64,000 nt of DNA. Source: Pirellulales bacterium. Lineage in GTDB: Bacteria > Planctomycetota > Planctomycetia > Pirellulales > JALHPA01. Every line of letters starts with the position of its first letter. The stretch's first letter is position 1. The notes under the pieces were generated by a model. The model did not search any database. It had not been told where the DNA came from and saw only the letters and a list, made by a program, of their open reading frames with translations. The position numbers were made by a program, and so were the translations under genes. This document shows, piece by piece, positions 25,274-34,544 of this stretch. The stretch is from contig JANRLT010000065.1 in NCBI GenBank assembly GCA_033762255.1, positions 124,001 through 188,000 on the forward strand. The letters run 5' to 3'.

Positions 25274-28200
25274 TTACTCCTTGCTGTCCTTTGGCGGAGT
25301 TGGCTGCTCTGCTTGCGCTGGATCAGCCGGCGGCAATGGGGGGAGTTCTTTAGGAGCATCGGCCGCGGGATCAGCCGGCGGCAATGGGGGGAGTTGTTTG
25401 GGAGGATCAGCCGCAGGATCGGCCGCGGGAGGGACCTCGGGGGGGGGATCGTCCAGGCCGGGCAGACCGGTATCTATCAAAATGTAACCCGCCCACCAAA
25501 AGGGGTGGCTAGCGATGAGTTCCTCAGCCTTGGGCGGGGTTTTTAAGCGCGGCTCCAGCGTGGGTTCGATGGGCCAGGACTTGATGAGTTCCACGCTCCG
25601 TTGCCAGGCCTGTGGAGCGCTCATCTGGGGGAGTTCCGCGACAAAATTGCGAATGAGTTCATACGCCACCCCGCCGCCGGTCCGCCAACGTGAAATCAGG
25701 ACCGTTCTGGCTCCATGCGACATCATGCCGCACGCGGTCAAAAACATGTCCTGGCCATTCCCTAGTTTGGTATTGCGCACGGCGTCCTCGGCAACGGTGT
25801 GAAAGCCGGGCAAAATCACAATATCGATCCGTTTCCAGGGAAGGATCAGCCAATTGGCGACCGCCCCGATACCCACGCCCTTGTCTAAATTTAAAGGAGC
25901 CCAGTCCCAGGCCCCTTTGCCCATGACCGCCAAATCATCCAAGACAATCAATTGTTCGATAAATCCGCCAAATAGCGGGGAGGGGACATTTAGCCCCGCT
26001 TTCAGTGGTTGGCTCTTGGGGAGTTTGTCGGCCAGTTTGGCCTGCGCGTCAAGGGTGTGGCTCGCCTCGCCGCGGGGATGAAATTTTCCCGCCACGATTC
26101 CTGTTTCTAACTGGGCCGGGCGGGGAGTAGTCCGCCCCAGCGCCAGCCCCATGGTCGGCGCGTAGCGAATGCGCGTTTTAGATAAGAAAGAAACGGGGGC
26201 CTGGGGATCTCCCACCTGGACCGCTTCCCAGGGGAGATACCACAGCAGTCCGTCGGGAATAATGACAAGCTCGGCAAAGGAGTGGCCAAAATTTACCTTT
26301 GAGCCGGCCAAAAACGTGTCAATGCATTCCTTGCCCGCCAGCTTCCAGGCATCCTCTTTCAATTGCGCCACACCCAGGTCCCGATTGGGGTCGATATTTC
26401 CCAGGGACCGCAAAAACGCCACGGTCTTTTTCTCTAGCAGCGCCGGATCGGCCACCCGCCACTGGGCGTATTTGTTTTTAGAAATTAGCATGGCATAAAT
26501 GTGCCGCGATGTGGCATACGTCAATAGCGCGACCTGGCCCTGGGGGAGCCGTTGCTGCAAATCGTTAAACGCGATCTTGGGGGGAAAAACCAAATTGGTC
26601 GCTTCCCGCCGTAGCGTCATCTGGCGAATGAGCAACTCTTGCGCGTTGCAAACTTGCAGCCATTCGTTCATCAGATCGGCCTGCTTGCGGGCATCTTCGG
26701 GCTTGGTGGTGGCCAGAGGAAGCTGGGCGATGGCGGCTTTCAGCTTGGCGGATTGCTGGGCCAGCTCGGCATATTGGGGGTATTTAACCACCAAATCCTG
26801 GCGTTGCAGTTGGGCCGTTTGATCGAGCGACTCGGCGGGGCCTTCGAGGATCCAACGAATCGACAAAGCCCGCCCGCCAAACGGAAGCGAATTGAACAGT
26901 CGGTGCCGCTTGGCCAGATCGGCAATTTCAAACGCCCGCTCCGGGGACTTGGGCAAGGTTAATTCAAACCACTGTTCGAATAACGGTTGATGCGAATTGG
27001 AAAGCGTTAACAACGAATCCAGCGGGCGTTTGGCCCAATCGGCGGAAGAGGGATCGCCGGCCAATTGCTCAAAAATGAGCAGCGCATTCCGTTCGCTGAG
27101 ATTGTTATTTGCCAAACGGGCCGCGGTCACCAGCAAGTGGTACAGCCATTTGCTATGGTTTTTGCCTAGCTCCTGGCATTTCATCCAGGCGGCGTCGCCG
27201 GTCGCTAGTTTGCCCGCCTGATATTCGGTGAGCGCGGTGATGTAATTCAACCGGACCCCCACCTCGCCAATCAACAACTGGCTGCGGCCAATCTTGGCTC
27301 GGGCGTCGGTCAGCAGCGCGCTGGCTAATTTTGTTTGATCATTGAGCGCGGCACTTTCCGCGGCCAGGATGGTAAGCGACGCCCAGAGTTCCTTGTAGCC
27401 CCCTTTTTTTGCCCAGGCGGAGGCGGGTTCTAGCTCTTTAAAGACCCCTTTTTGATTGCGGAGGGTGTGGACCAGGTAGCTATAGCGAAAGGCTTCTTCC
27501 AGAATGGTTAAATCGCCAAACTCGGCGGCGGCGCAGGTCGCCTGCGCAAAGAGGACGTTCGCTTCGTCAAATTTATTATCCTCGAGATAGATATGCCCCA
27601 AGCCGACCAAGGCGTAGCAGGTCAGGGGGTGGTCCAGTTCGCCATTAAGGGCGATTCCGCGTTTAAGAAACGCGATGGCCTGCCCCTTGTCCCCCGTGGC
27701 GGCAAGCGCGGTGCCCACCTGCACATCGTGCCAGGCCTGCGACCAGCTATTGGGGGGGCCGGGATTTTTTTGCAGGCTATCCAGCATTTGTGTGAGCAAC
27801 GTGTCATGCTTGGCCACGGGGCCTAACAACTCCGCCCGCCGCTTGATCGCCAGGATCGTGCAGCGCACGATTTCCTGAACCGGGACCGAGACTTGCTTCG
27901 GCGGATTGATCACGCCCCCTTTTTGCAGGGTCGCCTCGGTCACGGGCGCTCCCTGGGACATGAGGATCGTCGCGGGAAACTTTCCCATTTTGGTCTCGGG
28001 CGAGCGGGTCCCCCACGGAAACACCACATGATTTTGCGAGTTGATCTGCCCGGGAAAATTGATCGACTGCAACCAGTTGGCATACTGCATGGATAGCGCC
28101 AGGGCCGCGCCGTAATTTTCCACCGCCCGTTCAAAGTTTCCCAGCCGATAATAGCTCTCGCCGATCATCGTGTAATAACAAATCGCGTCTATCCAGCGAT

Positions 28201-28504
28201 TGGTGCCAAACTTGATGCTGCCGCGCAGTTCGTCATTAAACGCATTCAACGCGGCCTGATAGCTCCCCTCGTGCAAGCCCGCCACCGCGCTATAGTACGT
28301 TGGACTCAGGACGGTCCCCATTTGGGCGTGACAATCCCGCGCGGGCCACACTAGCCCCAAAGCCAGACAGATCCAAGGGACGATCGCCAGCCAGCCGCGG
28401 CGTTGATGAAGCGGGTGGTTTGTTTGCCATGCGGCAGTCCGGGTCGCCAGGAAAAAAGAGTCGGCAAGCGCGCCGTGAGCAACCAGCCCTGGTGATGGTT
28501 TCAT
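25274..28504 (-). CDS. exported TPR-CHAT domain protein
   Basis: CHAT is a caspase-like peptidase fold usually following TPR repeats. Residues about 42-60 (IVPWICLALGLVWPARDCHAQ) look like a signal peptide or membrane anchor. TPR-like helices cover about 70-560 (for example YSAVAGLHEGSYQAALNAF, CYYTMIGESYYRLGNFERAV). The C-terminal CHAT region shows VILPGFHTVAED with the candidate catalytic H902 and MFLTACGMMSHGARTVLISRW with the candidate C925, then the expected GGGVAYELIRNF. ELVIIPDGLLWYLPWEAV marks the start of the fold. The tail has proline-rich repeats of 16 residues. 1076 residues; start at the ATG at 28504. Substrate and function are unknown, and no gasdermin-like partner is adjacent. 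Confidence 0.85.
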   Translation of the reverse strand: MKPSPGLVAHGALADSFFLATRTAAWQTNHPLHQRRGWLAIVPWICLALGLVWPARDCHAQMGTVLSPTYYSAVAGLHEGSYQAALNAFNDELRGSIKFGTNRWIDAICYYTMIGESYYRLGNFERAVENYGAALALSMQYANWLQSINFPGQINSQNHVVFPWGTRSPETKMGKFPATILMSQGAPVTEATLQKGGVINPPKQVSVPVQEIVRCTILAIKRRAELLGPVAKHDTLLTQMLDSLQKNPGPPNSWSQAWHDVQVGTALAATGDKGQAIAFLKRGIALNGELDHPLTCYALVGLGHIYLEDNKFDEANVLFAQATCAAAEFGDLTILEEAFRYSYLVHTLRNQKGVFKELEPASAWAKKGGYKELWASLTILAAESAALNDQTKLASALLTDARAKIGRSQLLIGEVGVRLNYITALTEYQAGKLATGDAAWMKCQELGKNHSKWLYHLLVTAARLANNNLSERNALLIFEQLAGDPSSADWAKRPLDSLLTLSNSHQPLFEQWFELTLPKSPERAFEIADLAKRHRLFNSLPFGGRALSIRWILEGPAESLDQTAQLQRQDLVVKYPQYAELAQQSAKLKAAIAQLPLATTKPEDARKQADLMNEWLQVCNAQELLIRQMTLRREATNLVFPPKIAFNDLQQRLPQGQVALLTYATSRHIYAMLISKNKYAQWRVADPALLEKKTVAFLRSLGNIDPNRDLGVAQLKEDAWKLAGKECIDTFLAGSKVNFGHSFAELVIIPDGLLWYLPWEAVQVGDPQAPVSFLSKTRIRYAPTMGLALGRTTPRPAQLETGIVAGKFHPRGEASHTLDAQAKLADKLPKSQPLKAGLNVPSPLFGGFIEQLIVLDDLAVMGKGAWDWAPLNLDKGVGIGAVANWLILPWKRIDIVILPGFHTVAEDAVRNTKLGNGQDMFLTACGMMSHGARTVLISRWRTGGGVAYELIRNFVAELPQMSAPQAWQRSVELIKSWPIEPTLEPRLKTPPKAEELIASHPFWWAGYILIDTGLPGLDDPPPEVPPAADPAADPPKQLPPLPPADPAADAPKELPPLPPADPAQAEQPTPPKDSKE
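25320..25440. repeat. 48-bp tandem repeat in the 3' end of the CHAT gene
   Basis: A near-identical segment beginning ggatcagccggcggcaatg starts at 25320 and again at 25368, a period of 48 bp (16 codons), with a partial third copy from about 25403. It encodes the proline-rich tail units of the form DPAADxPKxLPPLPPA. Such repeats change copy number easily. Confidence 0.85.
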
Positions 28505-28846
28505 GATTTGCCTCGGACAGGCGGGGAAAACTGACGGGAAAATATCATCCCGTCAAATGTTGGGTAACAAAGGGAAAACCGCGGACCGCGCGTGCTAGCG
28601 GTACTTAACGTTTCATTTTATCCGGTTTGGCCGGGGAATGCGAAATAACAGCGATCAGAAAATCCAGCGGCTGCCGCCCCCTGGGGTATACAGCCGCTAG
28701 CAAGTTAACGGATATTCGCTGGCATTTTGTCAAAAATGTTAAATTTTGCCGACTATGCCGACGATAACTTTTGTGCCGACTTTTCCATGCGGAAAAAGCG
28801 GTCATTATGTCTCGGGTTCGTGGCTTTTGATCGGAGAATTCCATTT
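28505..28846. other. divergent intergenic region, CHAT gene / lipoprotein gene
   Basis: 342 bp without a recognised gene. A perfect 7-bp hairpin GACGGGA (28533-28539) / TCCCGTC (28548-28554) lies in the CHAT gene leader, and cagcggctg...cagccgctag forms a dyad near 28659-28700. An open frame running into the lipoprotein from 28727 has no family support. Confidence 0.45.
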
Positions 28847-29095
28847 ATGCCGGCCCACTCTCGTCAGGTTTGGCTCTCGCGCACCATTGGATGCACCCTC
28901 ATGTGTGGTACGCTGGCGGCATTTACCGGTTGCCAGGTGGACGTGGGGGGGCAAACCCTTCCCAGCGGCTACTACCTGAAGGACGACATTCAATATTTCC
29001 CCACCGGCCCGAAATTTAAGCTTGCCCAAGAAGCCGCCGCGATGAAGGCCTACAACGAACAACAGGCTCTGCAAACGCAGCCGTCGGTTCAATAA
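28847..29095 (+). CDS. small planctomycete lipoprotein
   Basis: An 82-residue protein with a signal peptide and probable lipobox (residues 16-29, CTLMCGTLAAFTGC; modified cysteine C29). The short mature part reads QVDVGGQTLPSGYYLKDDIQ then YFPTGPKFKLAQEAAAMKAY. This SGYYL-DD-QYFP-GP-F-L-EAAA pattern recurs in planctomycete lipoproteins, to my recollection, without known function. Start set at the ATG at 28847 with GGAG about 11 bases upstream; upstream in-frame starts precede no sensible signal sequence. Confidence 0.75.
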   Translation: MPAHSRQVWLSRTIGCTLMCGTLAAFTGCQVDVGGQTLPSGYYLKDDIQYFPTGPKFKLAQEAAAMKAYNEQQALQTQPSVQ

Positions 29096-29284
29096 CCGGC
29101 CTGGCGACGCGCTTTTGTTCCAATCACAACGTTCTTCCGCCAAGACCCCGGGGAGAGGCGCTGGATGGCACTCCTCGGAACGGGCGTCCCAAGACGTTAT
29201 TTCTCGCTTTTGCCGGCCATGGCGCAGGTCAATGGCAGATCACGACCCGCCGCCATGGCTATCGGGGGACCGGCACCCCATGCT

Positions 29285-29339
29285 CCAACGCTCGGAATAG
29301 GGGGATTTCCCGTGTGGGGTTCTCTGTTCCGAGCGTTGG
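29285..29339. repeat. 13-bp inverted repeat in a 467-bp gene-free gap
   Basis: CCAACGCTCGGAA (29285-29297) pairs perfectly with TTCCGAGCGTTGG (29327-29339); the 29-base loop contains a further gggga/tcccc pairing. No T run follows. The whole gap 29096-29562 between the lipoprotein gene and rph has no recognisable gene; the part after 29345 is AT-rich and probably holds the rph promoter. The hairpin might end the lipoprotein transcript or belong to a small RNA. Confidence 0.6.
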
Positions 29340-29562
29340 CAGCCGGGGAAACCGGAAAGAATGCAATCAATAAAATGAAAATTCATAAATAAAAATTGAT
29401 CTAACTTGGCAAATGAGCAGTAACAAAGAATTCTAAAATAGCGTAATATCTGAAGTAGATCACGGCGATTTTGGCTCTATGGTCCTGTCCAGAAACTTTC
29501 CGGCGCGCTAATAATCCGCCCCCCGCGATACACAATACGTCACCTACAGAAAAGCAATTTTC

Positions 29563-30282
29563 ATGCGCTCCGATGGCCGCCAACCCGCCGATTTACGCCC
29601 CCATACTGCTTTGCGGCGGTTCACGCGCACCGCTCCCGGAAGTGTGCTGGTCAAATTTGGCGGCACGACGGTACTCTGCACCGCCGCCGTCGAGCCCAAA
29701 GTCCCCGAATGGATGATTGGCCGGGGGACCGGCTGGCTCACCGCCGAATACAACATGCTCCCCTCGTCCACCGCTCCCCGCAAAAAACGGGAACGCGACG
29801 GCAAAGTCGATGGCCGCACCACCGAAATTCAACGCCTTATCGGCCGAGCGTTGCGGGCGATTGTCGATCTGGACGCCCTGGGCGAACGGACGATCGTTTG
29901 CGATTGCGAAGTGCTCGAGGCGGATGGCGGCACCCGCACAACCAGCATTAACGGAGCCTACCTGGCCCTCTGCGATGCCCTGGGGGCGATCTCTTCCCAA
30001 TTAGACCCCGCCCGGCCGGTCTTGCTGGATAGTATTGCCGCCATTAGCGTGGGGATCGTTGATGGCCGACCGCTACTAGACCTAAATTATGTCGAGGATG
30101 TCGCCGCCGCCGTGGATATGAACGTGGTCATGACGGGACGGGGCAAATTTGTGGAAATTCAAGGAACCGGCGAAGAAGCGACTTTTGATGATGCCGAACT
30201 ACAGGCCCTGCTAACACTCGCCAGGGAGGGAATTACCAAAATTACCGCCTGGCAGCGGTCCCTCCTGGCCGACACCCGCTAA
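29563..30282 (+). CDS. rph: ribonuclease PH
   Basis: Phosphorolytic 3'-5' exoribonuclease that trims tRNA precursor ends; acts as a hexamer of RNase PH-fold subunits. Starts MRSDGRQPADLRP, the typical family opening, followed by GSVLVKFGGTTVLCTA, GRGTGWLTAEYNMLP, the substrate loop with RDGKVDGRTTEIQRLIGRAL, the catalytic acidic segment CDCEVLEADGGTRTTSINGA, and LDLNYVEDVAAAVDMN. 239 residues, the standard length. It is convergent with yraN, with only 26 bp between the stop codons. Confidence 0.96.
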   Translation: MRSDGRQPADLRPHTALRRFTRTAPGSVLVKFGGTTVLCTAAVEPKVPEWMIGRGTGWLTAEYNMLPSSTAPRKKRERDGKVDGRTTEIQRLIGRALRAIVDLDALGERTIVCDCEVLEADGGTRTTSINGAYLALCDALGAISSQLDPARPVLLDSIAAISVGIVDGRPLLDLNYVEDVAAAVDMNVVMTGRGKFVEIQGTGEEATFDDAELQALLTLAREGITKITAWQRSLLADTR

Positions 30283-30308
30283 TCTGCCACCTTGACGCCA
30301 TTCTTAGC

Positions 30309-30734
30309 TCAAAAACTCGCCTCAAAGGCGTGCCGGATGTGTTGAATGATGGGCTGGCCCCCTTGTTCTGGCCAGATCACGCCGCATACGTCAAATCTCG
30401 CTCGTTCCGTCAGCAAGTGGTACCGCCGCAAATACGCCAGCGCCACTCGGCTGAGTTGCCGCTGCTTTTCGACGTCCACGGCGGAAAGCGCTGCTTCCGC
30501 GCTTTCGTCCTTGCGGGTTTTGACCTCGACAAAGACTATCGTCCGCCCATCCAGGGCCACAATATCCAGCTCCCCACCTAATATCTCATAATTGACGTGT
30601 AATATGCGATACCCCCGGGCTTGCAGGTAGCGTCTCGCGGCGTATTCCCCCCGTTGGCCTAGCGTGCGCGGTCCCGCCCAAGCGCGCCAGTATCGAAGGA
30701 GCCGCTCGTGAATGTACCGCCACCACCCCCACAT
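30309..30734 (-). CDS. YraN/UPF0102 family endonuclease-like protein
   Basis: PD-(D/E)xK-fold protein of the UPF0102 family, whose role is not settled (links to DNA uptake and Holliday-junction type nucleases have been suggested). Motifs: GQRGEYAARRYLQARGYRIL, GGELDIVALDGRTIVFVEVK (the D...E-x-K core) and KQRQLSRVALAYL. 141 residues with ATG at 30732-30734; the first 20 residues are aromatic and basic and less conserved. It is usually next to rnhB or rsmI in other bacteria; here its upstream neighbour is, interestingly, an RNase H-like gene in divergent orientation. Confidence 0.9.
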   Translation of the reverse strand: MWGWWRYIHERLLRYWRAWAGPRTLGQRGEYAARRYLQARGYRILHVNYEILGGELDIVALDGRTIVFVEVKTRKDESAEAALSAVDVEKQRQLSRVALAYLRRYHLLTERARFDVCGVIWPEQGGQPIIQHIRHAFEASF

Positions 30735-31123
30735 GCCAATTCACCCGTTGAAAAGCTGATTTTTGTGATCTAATTACATCCGCGGCGTCGGATTGCAGCA
30801 ACACTTCGCAAAACAGGATTCGGGACTATCTTAGCAAACTCAACGGTTGTATGGGCGGGTCCCAAAAAGAGTGCCGAAAAGCGAGACTTTAACATCCGGG
30901 TAATTTGCAGAGTCTAGCTTAGCTTTGACGATAGGCAAATTAGTTCCCGAAATTGCCTCCTGAACAGTTTTGGGCAACAGTCCGTGTTGGATGCCTGTGC
31001 CCCGGTGTTTCCCGATCGTCCGCGGCGGTTGAGTCAAGGTTGATTCCGACAACCTTGGATTCCCGCTGGATCCGCGCAAACCCAGGGGCCAGGCGGCTCG
31101 CCCTTCCACCCGCCAGGTATGCC
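30735..31123. other. divergent intergenic region, yraN / RNase H-like gene
   Basis: About 390 bp with no supported gene. The frame of the RNase H-like protein is open from 30953, but the extra 57 residues have no recognisable family content and the ATG at 31124 fits the conserved start. Promoters of both genes are expected here. Confidence 0.45.
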
Positions 31124-32065
31124 ATGCGCACGCAGCGCCCGCACTATTTATTGCACACCCAGACTTCGCTGGCGGGCGCGCGGGGCAATTGGCAATTTAC
31201 CCTGCGAGGGACTAACGGGGGGGGCCAACTGGAAGTTTCAGAGACAGAGGAAATCCCTTCGCGAGAACGGCTAGAGTTGTTGGCCGTGGTGCGCGGATTA
31301 GAGTCCGTCCCCCAACCCGCCCGTGTTACCCTGGTCACGGATAGCCAATACGTGCGGCAGGGGATTCGCCACGGCCTAGAGGAATGGCGTGCCAATCAAT
31401 GGCACTGGGAGGCGTTTGGCGAGTTGGTTCCTATCAAGAATCTCGATTTATGGCGGCGGGTCGACCGGGCGCTGCAGTGTCATCAAGTCGAATTCAAATA
31501 TTGGCGAATTGATGCGGCCCATGAATCTTTTGATGATGCCTCTCGTCAAACAGCCGGGGCAAATGCCACCATCTCCGTCGTCATGGGGCAGCATTCCCCC
31601 AGGCCAAGGCACGAACTGGTGACCCAGCCAGAACAAGAACCAGTGCTCCCCACGCTGGGGCGATGTCGTACCGCGCATGGTCTCCCTTCTCCGACCGAGC
31701 AAGACGAATTTGCCGAATATGAAGCTGGTTATCAAATATGGCAGCCGACGGAGGGCGTGGAAGAACGCTTAACGCCATCTAACCAAAGCCACCGTGTCGG
31801 TGGACGCCAACATGCGAAAAATCGCAACTACGACGGTTTGGCCTCATTGGCGTTTAGAACGCCCAAACGACCCTCGACAGTTCATTGGCGTACATTGTGT
31901 CCGAGCGTGTTGCGCCGCCGGGTCTGGTTAATCTGGGGTCGAACAGGGCGGCGAATCCAGGAACTTGGCGATAGTCTGGTGTGGTTTTTGCATCACTGCG
32001 GAGTAAAACAGGTCTGGGCGGACCTCTGCGGCTTTCCGCAACACCACTTATCTCAACATCGGTAA
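31124..32065 (+). CDS. RNase HI-like protein, first catalytic Asp substituted
   Basis: The first 150 residues align with RNase HI. E. coli IFTDGSC corresponds to LLHTQTSL, so catalytic D10 is replaced by Q. The E48 region is ERLELLAVVRGLE, the D70 region is LVTDSQYVRQGI and the D134 helix is HESFDDASRQTA, so those three acids are kept. The segment PIKNLDLWRRVDRAL matches the E. coli PVKNVDLWQRLDAAL substrate handle. Residues about 155-313 are an extension without recognisable domain, hydrophilic then basic and tryptophan-rich (RRRVWLIWGRTGRRIQEL). A nucleic-acid binding role without full RNase H activity is plausible but unproven. 313 residues from the ATG at 31124. glgB follows after 161 bp. 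Confidence 0.82.
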   Translation: MRTQRPHYLLHTQTSLAGARGNWQFTLRGTNGGGQLEVSETEEIPSRERLELLAVVRGLESVPQPARVTLVTDSQYVRQGIRHGLEEWRANQWHWEAFGELVPIKNLDLWRRVDRALQCHQVEFKYWRIDAAHESFDDASRQTAGANATISVVMGQHSPRPRHELVTQPEQEPVLPTLGRCRTAHGLPSPTEQDEFAEYEAGYQIWQPTEGVEERLTPSNQSHRVGGRQHAKNRNYDGLASLAFRTPKRPSTVHWRTLCPSVLRRRVWLIWGRTGRRIQELGDSLVWFLHHCGVKQVWADLCGFPQHHLSQHR

Positions 32066-32226
32066 TCAAAAGAATGACTGAAAAGTAGATGCCAACTAAT
32101 GTATAGTTGCTATCTAGCATATCCCCGCCATAAGCAAAAAGAATTACCTATTTCACCCAAATTGACGCCGTCAACTGGACACAACATCAAGTTGGCGACA
32201 GAATTTCCTTAGCAAGAGGCTACAGC

Positions 32227-34437
32227 GTGCGAACTTACGTCGAATTGGATCAAATTTCCGCCTTGGCCGAGGGGCGTCATCAACAACCGTTTGATATCCT
32301 TGGTCCCCACGAAATTAAAGACCAGAACCGCAGCTTGTTGGCGGTGCGGGCATTTGTGCCTACAGGTAGCCAAGTCTGGTTGTTGGACCCGCGTCAACAA
32401 CGCTCGCAACCGATGCGGCGGATTCATCCCGCGGGATTGTTCGAAGCCTTGTGCCCAATCAACGAGCAGCAGCCGCTGAATGAATATTTGTTGCGCGTCA
32501 CGAATCAACGGGGCGAGCAAGTCACACTTCATGACCCTTACGCTTACAAAAATACCTTGAGCGATTTTGACTTACATTTGTTGAGCGAGGGAACGCACTG
32601 GCGTAGTTATGAGCATTTGGGAGCGCAAATCCGCACCCGCCAAGGTGTGGCGGGGGTCAATTTTGCCGTCTGGGCGCCCAATGCACAGGGCGTCAGCGTG
32701 GTGGGGGATTTTAATGAATGGAACGGCCGCCGCCATCCCATGCGCAAGCACGCGAACGGTTTTTGGGAACTATTTATACCGGGACTGGCCGCCGGGACAA
32801 TTTATAAGTACCGGGTAAAAACCGCGCACGACGAAAGCGATCGCTGCGACCCCTATGGCTTTGCCGCCGAGGTGCCGCCACTCACCGCGTCCAAGGTGGC
32901 CGATCTGAACACCTACCAGTGGAACGACAGCCGTTGGCTAGCCGAACGCGAACGCCGACAGGGCCTGGACGCCCCGATGAACATTTACGAAGTCCATTTG
33001 GGAAGCTGGAAACGCCCCGGCGAAAATCCCACTGGCTACCTGGATTATCGCGAATTGGCGCGGCAATTAGTGGAGTATTGCAATGAAATGCATTACACCC
33101 ATATCGAGTTGCTTCCCGTGAGCGAGCATCCGTTTAGCGGCTCGTGGGGATACCAGACGGTAGGTTATTACGCGGCGACCAGCCGATACGGCTCGCCGGC
33201 GGACTTTATGTATTTTGTGGATCTTTGCCATCAGCATAATATTGGTGTGATCCTGGATTGGGTTCCCGCGCATTTTCCGCGGGACGGGCATGGCTTGCGG
33301 CGGTTTGACGGCACCGCGCTCTACGAGCATGACGATCCCCGACTGGGGGAACACCCCGACTGGGGAACGATGATCTTTAATTATGGGCGGAACGAAGTTC
33401 GCAACTTTTTAATCAGCAACGCCCTGTTTTGGCTGGATAAATATCATATTGACGGCTTGCGGGTCGATGCCGTCGCCTCCATGCTGTACCTGGACTATAG
33501 CCGCAAAGCGGGGGAATGGCTGCCCAACCAATACGGGGGTCGGGAAAATCTGGAAGCGATTAGCTTGTTGAAGAAATTCAATGAAGAAGTCCACGCGCAA
33601 TTTCCCGGCGTGCTGACCATTGCCGAGGAATCGACCGCCTGGCCGGGCGTGTCGCGGCCCACCTATCTGGGCGGCTTGGGCTTTAGCTTAAAGTGGAACA
33701 TGGGTTGGATGAACGACACGCTGCGGTATTTTCGGCATGAGCCGATCCACCGCCAATATCACCATGACGAGTTGACATTCAGTTTGATTTACGCCTTTCA
33801 CGAAAATTTTGTGCTTCCCTTGTCGCACGACGAGGTGGTGCACGGCAAGCGATCGCTGTTGGATCAAATGCCCGGCGACCTGTGGCAAAAATTCGCGAAC
33901 TTGCGCTTATTGTATAGCTATATGTGGACGCACCCGGGCAAGAATTTGTTATTTATGGGGGGAGATATCGGCCAGTGGCAGGAATGGAACAACGAATCCA
34001 GCCTGGATTGGCATTTGCTCCAATGGGAATCCCACCAGGGACTGCAACACTGCGTGCGCGATCTCAATAAATTGGTTTGCGATTATCCCGCGCTGCACCA
34101 GATGGACTTTGATTATCACGGCTTTGAATGGGTTGACTGCCACAATTACCAGGACAGCATCCTGGCTTATCTGCGCAAAGGCAAAAACCCCGACGATTTT
34201 GTGCTGGTGATTTGCAACTTTACACCGGTGCCGCGGCATAATTATCGAATGGGCGTGTCGCGTGGCGGCTGGTACCGGGAAATCTTTAACAGCGATTCCC
34301 AATACTACGGCGGCGGCAATGTCGGCAACTTTCCGGGCCTGATGGCGGAGGAACAGGGAAGCCACGGCCGTAGCCATTCGCTGTTATTGACCTTGCCCCC
34401 GTTAGGCGTCATTGTCCTGCAACCGGAATACCATTAG
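32227..34437 (+). CDS. glgB: 1,4-alpha-glucan branching enzyme
   Basis: GH13 enzyme that introduces alpha-1,6 branches in glycogen. Domain order: N1 CBM48-like module (about 15-105), second CBM48 (about 120-225, [20 protein letters not shown]), catalytic barrel (about 260-620) and C-terminal beta domain. Nucleophile D414 in [16 protein letters not shown], acid/base E467 in TIAEES, transition-state Asp in [12 protein letters not shown]. 736 residues against 728 in E. coli. GTG start with AAGAGG nine bases upstream. It is a stand-alone glycogen gene here; no glgA, glgC or glgP is adjacent. Confidence 0.96.
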   Translation: MRTYVELDQISALAEGRHQQPFDILGPHEIKDQNRSLLAVRAFVPTGSQVWLLDPRQQRSQPMRRIHPAGLFEALCPINEQQPLNEYLLRVTNQRGEQVTLHDPYAYKNTLSDFDLHLLSEGTHWRSYEHLGAQIRTRQGVAGVNFAVWAPNAQGVSVVGDFNEWNGRRHPMRKHANGFWELFIPGLAAGTIYKYRVKTAHDESDRCDPYGFAAEVPPLTASKVADLNTYQWNDSRWLAERERRQGLDAPMNIYEVHLGSWKRPGENPTGYLDYRELARQLVEYCNEMHYTHIELLPVSEHPFSGSWGYQTVGYYAATSRYGSPADFMYFVDLCHQHNIGVILDWVPAHFPRDGHGLRRFDGTALYEHDDPRLGEHPDWGTMIFNYGRNEVRNFLISNALFWLDKYHIDGLRVDAVASMLYLDYSRKAGEWLPNQYGGRENLEAISLLKKFNEEVHAQFPGVLTIAEESTAWPGVSRPTYLGGLGFSLKWNMGWMNDTLRYFRHEPIHRQYHHDELTFSLIYAFHENFVLPLSHDEVVHGKRSLLDQMPGDLWQKFANLRLLYSYMWTHPGKNLLFMGGDIGQWQEWNNESSLDWHLLQWESHQGLQHCVRDLNKLVCDYPALHQMDFDYHGFEWVDCHNYQDSILAYLRKGKNPDDFVLVICNFTPVPRHNYRMGVSRGGWYREIFNSDSQYYGGGNVGNFPGLMAEEQGSHGRSHSLLLTLPPLGVIVLQPEYH

Positions 34438-34471
34438 TCAAAGACGGTCGAAAATCTATAGCCTTATTGAG

Positions 34472-34501
34472 CACTCCCGCGGTCGTCATGCCGCGGGAGT
34501 G
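34472..34501. terminator. perfect hairpin between convergent glgB and rsfS
   Basis: CACTCCCGCGG (34472-34482) and CCGCGGGAGTG (34491-34501) form an 11-bp perfect GC-rich stem with an 8-base loop, 34 bp after the glgB stop codon and 43 bp from the rsfS stop. No T run is present on either side, so it may be a rho-assisted or structure-only terminator serving both genes. Confidence 0.5.
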
Positions 34502-34544
34502 TGATCGACCCGGGATTCCAAGGGGAGGAATCGCCGCCAAAAAC

